Assembly (NCBI GenBank): GCA_029962745.1
Contig: CM057170.1
Location: 20,621,922-20,685,921, forward strand
DNA: 64,000 nucleotides
Source: Echinometra lucunter
Lineage: Eukaryota > Echinodermata > Echinoidea > Camarodonta > Echinometridae
Reading direction: 5' to 3'
This document shows positions 55,814-64,000 of this stretch, one piece after another (position 1 is the first letter of the stretch; each line of letters opens with the position of its first letter). The notes beneath the pieces were generated by a model. That model was not told the DNA's origin. It did not search any database and saw only the letters and a list, made by a program, of their open reading frames with translations. The position numbers and the translations under genes were made by a program.

Positions 55814-56547
55814 GTAAGCAGAGACAAAGGGTATCAATCAAAACCCATATCAGCTAACCCAGTCTGGACAAGTATTATTTAAAGCCTTATATGATATGCT
55901 TTTCCTCTTCAAATTGGCAGCACCAGTGTTTATCTTTTATTCCTCATAAAAAAATCATGGTGGGGAGGACAGAGGATGAAGATGATACTGACAGTGTTGT
56001 TGATATGTTACCAACCTTCTAATTTTCTTTCATCCTATGAGAAGTTCGATGGTGATGGTGGTGGTGATGATGATGGGATGATGACTATGTTGATTGTGAA
56101 AATGTTGAGACAGATGAGGAAGAGGAGGGGGACGAGGAGGGGAAGGGGGAAGGGGGAGGAGAAGGGGAGGAGAAGGAGGAGGAGGAGGAAGGGAAAGGGA
56201 GGAGGAGTGGAAAGAGAAGGGAAGGGTGGAGGAGGAGGGGGAGCAGGAGCAGGAGGAGAGGAGGAGGAGGGGGAGCAGGAGCAGGAGGAGAGGAGGAGGA
56301 GGGGGAGCAGGAGCAGGAGGAGAGGAGGAGGAGGGGAAGCAGGAGGAGGGGAAAGGGAAAAGGAAGGGGGAGGAGGGAAGAATGAGGAGGAGGGGAAGGG
56401 GAGGAGAAGTAGCAGCAGCATGAGGGGGAGCAGGGACGGAAGCAGGAGGGGGGTGGGAGGAGGTGAGGTATGATAAAGACAGTGACAAAGAGGAGGAGGA
56501 GGATTATAACGATGATACCAATGATTAACTTCCCTTCCATCTTGCAG
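55814..56547 (+). other. DLG5 intron 20
   Basis: A truncated TTAA-MITE piece (55857-55970) is followed by a GGT/GAT-rich stretch and the long purine tract with a 32-bp minisatellite (56095-56470). Confidence 0.75.
56095..56470. repeat. Purine tract with 32-bp minisatellite
   Basis: About 375 nt of almost pure G/A on the + strand. Between 56225 and 56350 a 32-bp unit (GAGCAGGAGCAGGAGGAGAG plus 12 nt) is repeated about three and a half times at 56241, 56273 and 56305. Long open frames on both strands here are composition artefacts. Confidence 0.9.
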
Positions 56548-56657
56548 GGAGCAAAAGGATCCTCATTTCCTCAGAGAGAGGGTGACCAACAAACAGGCCA
56601 AGGAACTCTTTGAGGCTGCAAATAAGATTGAGCAGGATTACAAATCCCTCTTCTCAG
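56548..56657 (+). CDS. DLG5: DLG5 exon 21 (GK domain)
   Basis: 110 nt, acceptor CTTGCAG and donor TCAG|GTAACT, one base in and phase 1 out. It encodes EQKDPHFLRERVTNKQAKEL, then FEAANKIEQDYKSLFS. The vertebrate match is EQRDPIYLRDKVTQRHSKEQ and FEAAQKLEQEYSRYFT. Confidence 0.96.
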
Positions 56658-57764
56658 GTAACTCCTTTTGATCCTCAGCATCTTCCATATATTCGATGTT
56701 AATGAAAATGTGGATATTGAGATAATTTGTGATATCACAATAATTTAAGTAATTTTCAAATTTAGTTGATATTTTTAAATTTTAGTGAGAAAGGGTGGTA
56801 TTGTTATCATCATGTACATAACATGTTTACAAAGAACCAGGCAAGTCCCAAAGAGAGCTATGCAAAGTTGCACAAAACAAGAAAAAGCTGGAGGAACTTT
56901 GTATGTGAAGTCACCAGGAGTCAAAGGGTACTTGCTAGCACCTTTCAACATTAGCAAATAGCAGCAGCAGCAGCAGCAACAACAACCCAGCAGCAAACCT
57001 AATTGAACAAATTCACAAAAGAAGTTGAAGCCATGGGCTGGTTTAAACCCATCCTTGGTTTTTAATGCCTACGTGCACAAAGAATCTGGTCCAATTATGG
57101 GTTTTCTTTAACCCATAGAAATACAGAGCTTTTTAGAGGTCTAAATTAATCATCTTCCATACTCAAATTGGCAAAAACTTTTTTTTTTTCCGTTCTTACA
57201 TAGTTTGAAAAAAATGAAATAGATACCACATGAACCAAAATGAATTATGATTGTAGACTTTAAGCAGAAACTGCTAATTTGAATGTGCAAATAGGGATTA
57301 TATAATATTAACTGCGTTGCCAATTTAAAGACTTTAATGATTTGTTACATTTAAACTGCTCTAATTCAAAAATGCAACATCATACTGCACTGAAAATGGA
57401 CTCAAAATTTTCAGTGAATTTTTCTCTCTCTCTACTCATGTATAATGTGTCATGCCCAGCACTCTGGGCCAGTAGATACTGCCAAAGCGTCTCCTAAAGG
57501 AGACACTGTACGTCTATGGGTTAAGAGCGCACACGGGCAATGATGTGCGTTTATTTATGCTTATTTTAGTATGCTTTGTGGAGGATTGATCCTTATCCAG
57601 GGTTTAAACCTCCTTTGTGAATTTGGAACAGTGTGTATAATTGCGAGAAAGAAAGCCTACTTGTACAGTTGTATATCTTTGCCATAGATTTTAGGTTCTT
57701 GAATGTAACAACCATTGTACTGTACGTATTCAAAGAGAGAGTCCGACTTTATCTTTGTGCACAG
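56658..57764 (+). other. DLG5 intron 21
   Basis: 1.1 kb. It has a (CAG)n/(CAA)n run (56960-56988) and a TTAA-flanked MITE (57108-57524) nested between GGTTTAAACC-like inverted motifs (57041 and 57601). No gene is seen. Confidence 0.7.
57108..57524. mobile_element. TTAA-type MITE, diverged family A member
   Basis: TTAA flanks with inverted ends CCCATAGAAATACAG / CTGTACGTCTATGGG. The interior shares TTGCCAATTTAAAGACTTTAAT with family A copies. Confidence 0.75.
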
Positions 57765-57871
57765 ATACTATTCAAGGAGGAAACCTGGCCAGTATGTCAA
57801 CACGAGTGAAGAACTTAATTGACAGTGAGCAGCGTAAACCTATCTGGATACCATCAAGTCAGCCCCTATAG
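57765..57871 (+). CDS. DLG5: DLG5 exon 22 (GK end, stop codon)
   Basis: Acceptor TGTGCACAG, two bases in, stop TAG at 57869-57871. It encodes DTIQGGNLASMSTRVKNLID, then SEQRKPIWIPSSQPL. Vertebrate DLG5 ends with GVIQGGALSSICTQILAMVN and VLWIPACPL, so the C-terminus is complete. Confidence 0.96.
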
Positions 57872-57933
57872 GATCTGAGGATACCTCCTTATAGGCTTGT
57901 AAATGATAGAGAACTTAAGACATCAGATTCCCA

Positions 57934-58430
57934 TCAACCAATTACAGCTAGCAGACACCAGTCTAACATCAGCCAATCACAGATTGCAAACAAACACTCT
58001 GACATCATTCAGATCACAGCCAGCAGACATCTGACATCAGCCAATCACAGCTAGCAGACAAACAGTATGACATTCAGTTCAGAGCTTGCAGACATCTGAC
58101 ATCAGCCAGTCACAGCTAGCAGACAAATAGTCTGACATCATTCAGTTCAGAGCTTGCAGATATCTGATATCAGCCAGTCACAGCTAGCAGACATCAGCCA
58201 ATCACAGCTTGTGGATATCAGTCTGACATCATTCAGTCACAGCTAGCAGACATTTGTCTAACTTCAGCCAATCACAGCTAGCAGACATCAGTCTAATATC
58301 AGCCAATCTCAGCTAGCAGACAGTCTGACAGTCGATTTTCTGCATATATTAGTGGTGTATCACAGTCAGTTGTAGTCTGCAGACTGCTCGACTTCAGCCA
58401 ATCACATCTGGCAGACATCAGTCTGATTTC
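57934..58430 (+). repeat. Minisatellite in presumed DLG5 3' UTR
   Basis: About a dozen imperfect units of roughly 30-40 nt built on CAGCCAATCACAGCTAGCAG and ACATCAGTCTGACAT, starting about 60 nt after the stop codon. Unit lengths and bases vary. UTR status is inferred from position; the true end is unknown. Confidence 0.8.
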
Positions 58431-59811
58431 ACCTTCTGATGACAATGAAAGTCTCGAGACATTTATCTAGCGAGGCAGATCATCTCTTATTTGACTGTAC
58501 AATGAACCAGAAACTTTAAGATACCAGTAAATGGATTGCTATGTAGTAAATATGAGACGAGGAAAAGCTCAGGCATGAACAGAGAAACAGAAACTTTGTT
58601 GTTGCGAAGGAGATCGTGTGATGAACCATGATTATTGTCTTGTTGCTGAGGGCTGAGCAGCAGTGGTGTATTGACATTCGATGATGAGCAACAGAGGGCG
58701 GAATCGGAATGAAACTTGGATTTGCTCCACCCCTTAGCTATCCTTTCAACGATTGTAAAGGAAAAGATACATTGCTAATATGGCCCTATCTGCTTAGATT
58801 CACACATATTTTTATGCAAAATATTTTCTATTGGATGCTCCTTGCAGGTAACTATTAGTGTGAGATCCCCGGTATAATGAATTATTCATATATTTTGAAG
58901 GTTCTGAACATGCACATTGTTGATGGCAATGTTCTTTACTAAATTTCATACAGTTGTCAGTAAAGAAACCAAGATTTAAGAAAATTTTCAATTTCAAAAC
59001 ACTTCAACCCCAGTGAGCTCAAAATAATTTAACTGTAACTCTAATTTTCAGTCAAAATGATGTGCTTCTGTGAGGTTGTTTTAGATCTTTGAAATTTTCA
59101 CAAATTTCATCTTGCAGTTGAGCACATGACATTTACAATGTTTGGAGATTGTGTTCATGTGCAGTTAAACATGTTTCCAGATGATCATAAAGATAGAAGG
59201 AATGTGTGATGTTTCACACCCTTTGAAAGTATCTGTAAGCTAAGTTTTATATATTTTGAGCTATAGGCGCCTTTCACTGCCCTAATTACAAGTGCAAAGT
59301 TTTGAAAAATGTAAAACTACTAGGTTTACTTCACATGTACACAAGTAATTTTGTTTTTGCCCTTTCAGAATCATCGTTTTTTTATGATATGTTATATAAA
59401 GTGAAGAGTGATATCTCTTCCAAAGATAAGTTGCTAAACAGTTCATGTCTACAGATTGGGTGTGAGACAGTCAAAAGTGTACAGGAACAGACTGCCAAAT
59501 GAAAATTGAATTCTTGTCGTTTTGAAACAGAATATTTATTGAATTTCATAACATTTTGCTAATTAATGTCAATGAAGTTATCAAGGGCTTTCATAATAAT
59601 TGTATTCCAATGCTCCAATCATGAATGAAGCTGACATCTGCCAAATTTTTATTTTGCATATGTACACTGTAATTGAACATTTTTATGTTGCACCAGATAA
59701 GGTCTGCTTTGATAGCAAATTAACTGTATTCAAAAGTAATATGAAAAAGAGGATTTTTTTGTTGGAAAATGATTCTAGTAAATATAGAAGCTTGATGGGG
59801 AGGAAATTATG
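58431..59811. other. Downstream region, presumed 3' UTR and flank
   Basis: AT-rich sequence with no supported gene or repeat. Candidate polyadenylation signals exist (for example AATAAA at 60833) but none can be chosen from sequence alone. Confidence 0.5.
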
Positions 59812-60095
59812 ATTTGTAAACAAATTTCAGGCATTACACCCAGTGTTAAAGGTGGTATGCTTGATCTGTAATGAAATTACTGAATCAGAAAGAAGAGGAT
59901 CTAGGGTATTTTTTTTCCAGTTCATCATGACTTGGCCGTGAACCAGAATAGCCTGGTGGTTAAGTCGCTGCCCAGTGAGCAGTAAATGACAGGTTCGAAT
60001 CCCGCTGGTTCCAATTTTTTCCGACTTGTGATTTTCATTACAGATCAAGGATACGATCTTTAACACTGGGAGCAATGCCTGAAATTTGTTTACAA
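59812..60095. mobile_element. Palindromic element with tRNA-like core
   Basis: Inverted arms of about 60 nt (59812-59872 and 60036-60095, starting TTTGTAAACAAATTTCAGGC) surround a centre at about 59940-60012. The centre resembles a tRNA: 7-bp acceptor GAACCAG/CTGGTTC, A-box-like GGTGGTTAAGTCGC and B-box GGTTCGAATCC. The T stem is poorly paired, so it is more likely a tRNA-derived or pseudo-tRNA core than a working tRNA gene. Confidence 0.65.
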
Positions 60096-63000
60096 AAAAA
60101 TATTCTAAATGCAAGAAATTGTAAGACTTGTACATGCAATTTTCAATTATTTTGCAACTTTTTTTAAATAACCAGCGATAGATCATCTGTTTTATTCAAA
60201 TATTGTATTAGACTGATGCTGGAAGTTGTTAACTACTCAATTTTCCTCTTTTCCCTACGCTTAAAGGGACCACATGGCTCTTATAGGCAATTGCTTGTAT
60301 TGCTTAGCCTGTAGTATTTGCATACCCTTTTAATTTGCAACAAGACAAAATCTCATGGTTTTGGTATTTCTCTTTCCAAATACTTTTCAGCCACACACAT
60401 AAGATGTACAGGTAATAGAGTCAGACTTCCAAGAGATTCTTGTGTGAAATGAAAAGTTGATAGCTCTCTGCCGCAGATTTTGAAGAAAATTATTCGAATC
60501 GACGATTAGAAAACCATTTCCTTGCCTTTGTATGTAATGAAATAGTTGTGTATGATGTATAACTTCAGATGTATTTTGCCCCTTTTCTGTGGGACCTTAT
60601 GGCAAAGTTAGAAGGACCTACTACACAGTGTAGTGATGTTTGAGGTACATGTACTAATGTAACAATTCATTATATAGGTCCATGTGGACGGTGCAGTAGC
60701 AGTACAACCAAACTGTTTGACATATAATATATGTTCATTAAAAGAAAGTGATTGTGCATATTATTTACACAGTGAAAAAGGTAGAGATTGTACTTGAAGG
60801 CACACTCTGTGTTCTATTTGCTTGATGCGGGAGAATAAATAGATATGTAATAGTTACATTGTTTTTGATGTGGATGAAAATGAAGTGTGAATGCAGCCAG
60901 ATATTGTAATGGAATCCTACTCGCAATCGAGGGATGTGTTCACATGGCCTTAGGATGTAATGAATGTTTCTGTATAGTATGTGTTCATTTGTGGTGTGAA
61001 CACAAGGTCACAAAATGTGAGATGACTTTCAATGATACTTGCCTTAAGATCAGTTTTTGTATGTATAGATATGGATTAAGAACTTATGTGCTGAGATCCA
61101 AAAGGGTGTTTACTTTTATCATTGTTATAGAGAGTGACCCAGAAAGAATACAACACCTAATTAAAATTTGCAATTTCAAGGACATCATCAACACAGTATT
61201 ATTAGTTTTTTTTTTTTGTTGGGTGGAAAATTCTTTTCCAGGTAAAATGCCTCCAATATCATCAATTTTGGGGAAGGTGTTTTGAGCCTGCGACTATTTA
61301 GTGAGCCAATGTCATTTTCAAAATTGCACTGTAATCGTACTTTCTCGTAAGCAGTGAGAAAGTTGTGTACAAGGGCTTTCCATATAATCTCTGTTCCATT
61401 CATAATGTCTTTGCTTTGATTTGTCAACAAAGGTGACTGTATGGAAAGCCTTGATATGCAGCTTGCCAGCTGCTTCAAGCATAACTACGGTTGCAAAAGT
61501 AGCAGTTTTGAAAATGACATTGCCTCACAAAAACAGCCATAGAATCAAAACGCCTTACCTGGAATTAATGATGTTGGTGTCATTTTGCTTGGAAAAGAAT
61601 TTCCTATCCCTTGAACTAAAAGAAAATCATGCTGTGTCAGTGATGTCATAGAAATTGCAGAAATTGCCTTCTCTTTGGGCCACCATGTATGGAAGTAACA
61701 CACTTTTGGCCCTCAACAGATAACATGATTAATGCTTAGAGTGAAATGGTGTGGAAGTTTTGAACTGAATTCATGCAGAATGTATTCAAGATATGAAATC
61801 ATTTTTGTCCTTCTCTTGCAATTCATATTCTTACTCAAAGATTAATTTAATACATTTAAAAAGTAAGGACAATTTTTTGTCTGCTTATCTGTATATTTAG
61901 CATGCTTTGATAATGTGTAGATTTTTTTGAGACAAAGTATTAGAGATATTTTGACTAATAAGAGGCCAACTTTTATGGCATTGTATCTTTGTAGAAAATG
62001 AAATGTACATAATTAATGGCATTTTGATGAAATTTTTCCTGTAGAACACAGACGCTTTACAACACAGTAAAGGTGTAAGCCAAATGCTTGCATTGAAGCC
62101 ATATTTGTGAGTGAAATAACAGAAATGTGTATGTATTATGTAAGAAAAGCATAGGGATAAAACTAAAAACAGAAAAATCCCACAACTATTTTTAGTTGAA
62201 ATGTATGCATTTTATGTAGAAATATTTTTCAAGTAGAGAAGTAATGTTACAATTTCATTTGAGCGTTGCTAGTAAGCTTAATATTCATGGTTTAAATCGA
62301 CCAATTTCCTTCTGCAAAAGAGGGTACTGTATCCTGAAGGCAATGTTTGCATAGGTTAATTTTTTATATGAATATATTTTACCATCTTTCCCCAATTCCA
62401 TTACTCAGATGTGAAAGCAAGATAAAGTTAGACTTGGAAATGATTCAATTTTGTTTTAGATCTGTTATGAATTTTAATCAGTGAAACCACAAGGATGAAA
62501 TAAAATAGATGATTTATGGTGATAATACCACAGAATATGGTATGAGATCATTTATAGTAACCATTCTTTTCTCTTCCGAAAATCATTAGAAAATAACCAT
62601 GTATCATTTATACAAAATGCTGGTAGGAAATGGTATGTGCAACAGTCATTTTAAGCAGGTTTCTACAGTTTTCATTTAAAAAATCACCGTAAGCATAATC
62701 ACAAAGACTTTCACGAAATCTACTCAACAAGAATTCCACTACTCTATTAACTTGGCTTTAAACTCAAATTCATTCATATCATGTGATATATTCTTATTGT
62801 AATGCATGCTATTTTCAAAAGAAGGTGCGTAGGGCTATTGAAATTGCCTTGAGTTGGCTTTAAAAAATCATTGAGATGGTGTTAATACTACATTTTTACT
62901 GAATGTTGCAAATGCTACTTTGCAACATTCAGTAAAAAGGTCTTCAGCATAGGACCACAGAATTAAGACAACGGGAATTCTTTGGTCTGAACAGCCCTTG

Positions 63001-63096
63001 CTTTACTCGATCTTTCTCTAATGTGTTGGTGTAGAGGGGGTAAAATACTGGAAATGCTTTCTTGAGGAGTAATTAGAGATTGCTACATAATCTTTT
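60096..63096. other. Downstream intergenic region
   Basis: AT-rich. A hairpin GCATTTTGCAAC-type motif (62900-62940: arms TTTTTACTGAATGTTGCAAA and its complement) and an AATAAA at 60833 are the only points of note. No gene or coding frame is supported. Confidence 0.5.
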
Positions 63097-63465
63097 CCAT
63101 GACAAGAATTATTTGAAGCCTTATTTGATCAGCTTTTCTTCAAATTGGCAACAACAGTATTTCTTTCCTTTATTGCTACATTTTTTTTTGTAAGATGCAT
63201 TATGTCTCAAATCGATATACCGTAAGTTGAAAATTTACCAGTTTGCATGGGAAAGCAGCGATTTTGAAATTTTCATTACATTGCCAATTTAAGGATTTTA
63301 ATGCTTATTTTACTTTTTAAAAAAATCAACATCAAATACTGACTCACCCAAAATAAGCACAGTGCATGTAGAATTGTTTGCTCTTTCTGCATATTTATGG
63401 AGTATGTTTTATAGGGCTCTGCATCAGAAGTTATCAGGCCAAACCACTCTGTCACAATTGGGCTC
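63097..63465. mobile_element. Decayed TTAA-type MITE copy
   Basis: Shares the internal blocks TTATTTGATCAGCTTTT, TTGCCAATTTAAGGATTTTA and CTCTTTCTGC with the copies at 17435 and 20271. The ends are mutated (CATGACAAG … CTGTCACAATTGGG). Confidence 0.75.
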
Positions 63466-63479
63466 TGGAGTTGAATCCA

Positions 63480-63650
63480 CTCCAAAGTAGTGGCTTGAAT
63501 CACTCTTTTGAGTGTGAAATCTACATTCTGGAGAGTGAATTCTCATTTGAGATTGAATTCTACCATTTTGAGAGTGAATTCTACTCTTTTTGAGAGTGGG
63601 TTCTACTCATTTGAGAGTGAATTCTACTCATTTGAGAGTGGATTATATAT
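63480..63650. repeat. Short tandem repeat, GAGAGTGAATTCTACTCATTT unit
   Basis: Five to seven imperfect copies of a unit of about 20-21 nt built on TTTGAGAGTGAATTCTACTC. The last four copies are the most alike. Confidence 0.8.
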
Positions 63651-64000
63651 CCACGATGAGGATCTCAAATACAACTCCTAAAAGTGGGAATTTCCACATC
63701 ACTACCCTTGAGTAAGGAGTAGGAAATTGTTGAGTTTGGCATTTTCTATTCATCTTTCCATCACTGCCCGAACTAATCATCTATCATAAGTGGTCTCTTT
63801 CCCCAATTTTAGTCTTCATTGCTTGTTATTTTTAAACCAAAGATCTCACAGATCACCTGCTCATGCTCTTTATTTCATAATTCAATTTTTTTTTTCTTTC
63901 AAATTTTCGTGCCGATTTATTTTCATTGATGATTGTCTCCAAAATTTATAGAAACTTTTGCCATGCTTAGTTCACTGTTTGGAAGGATGATACATTTTGT
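63651..64000. other. Window end, unannotated
   Basis: I see nothing in this stretch beyond T-runs. Confidence 0.5.

Larger units (their letters stand above)
9898..57871 (+). other. DLG5: DLG5 gene, coding span (22 coding exons)
   Basis: This is a scaffold of cell junctions and the cortex. Known DLG5 proteins organise cadherin-catenin complexes, polarity, and Hippo and Hedgehog signalling. The exons join in phase to 7,236 nt, giving 2,411 residues against about 1,919 in human. Approximate order: exon-1 disordered N-terminus 1-305; coiled coil 365-840; a conserved SRDSAIDADSQEW-type linker near 850; PDZ1 876-955; PDZ2 965-1040; Ser/Pro/His-rich linker 1041-1850; PDZ3 1850-1930; PDZ4 1985-2070; SH3 2085-2145; GK 2228-2400. 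The protein ends IWIPSSQPL, close to the vertebrate DLG5 end. I found no N-terminal CARD, which vertebrate DLG5 has; it may lie upstream, in an alternative first exon, or be absent. Extra length comes mainly from the 2.4-kb exon 8 and from exon 1. The identity is recalled family knowledge matched by eye. Confidence 0.93.

Noticed and set aside
55976..56540. Long open frames on both strands in the purine tract
   Set aside because: They encode only Glu/Gly/Arg or Ser/Pro/Leu monotony, overlap on both strands, and lie inside an intron. They are composition artefacts.
59940..60012. A functional tRNA gene
   Set aside because: The acceptor stem pairs well, but the T stem and anticodon arm do not form properly, and it sits in the middle of a palindromic repeat.

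Overview
The window is AT-rich animal nuclear DNA, packed with short interspersed repeats, and it carries one large intron-rich gene on the + strand. I read that gene as a complete or near-complete DLG5 (discs large homolog 5, a MAGUK-like scaffold). The basis is the order long coiled coil, PDZ1-PDZ2, long disordered linker, PDZ3-PDZ4, SH3, catalytically degenerate guanylate kinase domain, plus residue-level likeness to vertebrate DLG5 up to the last residues. The repeat types (tRNA-derived SINE with a TTA tail, palindromic MITEs with GTTTCATAAAA ends, many hAT-like elements) fit a marine deuterostome, most likely a sea urchin. The species is inferred, not shown.

Layout. 1-9,897: upstream DNA with no recognisable gene, holding microsatellites, one SINE and several palindromic MITEs. 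9,898-57,871: 22 coding exons of DLG5. All splice sites are GT/AG, all phases agree, and the assembled reading frame is 7,236 nt (2,411 codons plus stop). Exon 1 is the least certain. 57,872-64,000: presumed 3' UTR with a minisatellite just after the stop, then intergenic DNA with a palindromic element containing a tRNA-like core, a TTAA MITE and a short tandem repeat.

The introns are full of mobile DNA. The most striking is intron 13, which splits the PDZ4 domain. It holds a young Ty3/gypsy-type LTR retrotransposon (38,552-50,514, sense to the gene, target duplication TAGAT, LTRs differing at one base in 160). A 6.4-kb hAT-like DNA transposon (38,562-44,969, target duplication TTACAGGT) has landed inside its 5' LTR, after the tenth base. 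Removing both leaves an intron of about 1.0 kb. Two further hAT-like elements with perfect 8-bp target duplications lie in introns 9 and 12, and one of them carries a 165-bp tandem array. Other points: a decayed tandem copy of exon 4 that keeps a good acceptor and leads to an in-frame stop; a gag/pol overlap with a classic -1 slippery heptamer; and two palindromic elements with tRNA-like interiors.

No RNA gene, CRISPR array or second protein-coding host gene could be supported. The many other short open frames are chance products of low-complexity DNA or shadows of DLG5 and gag-pol.
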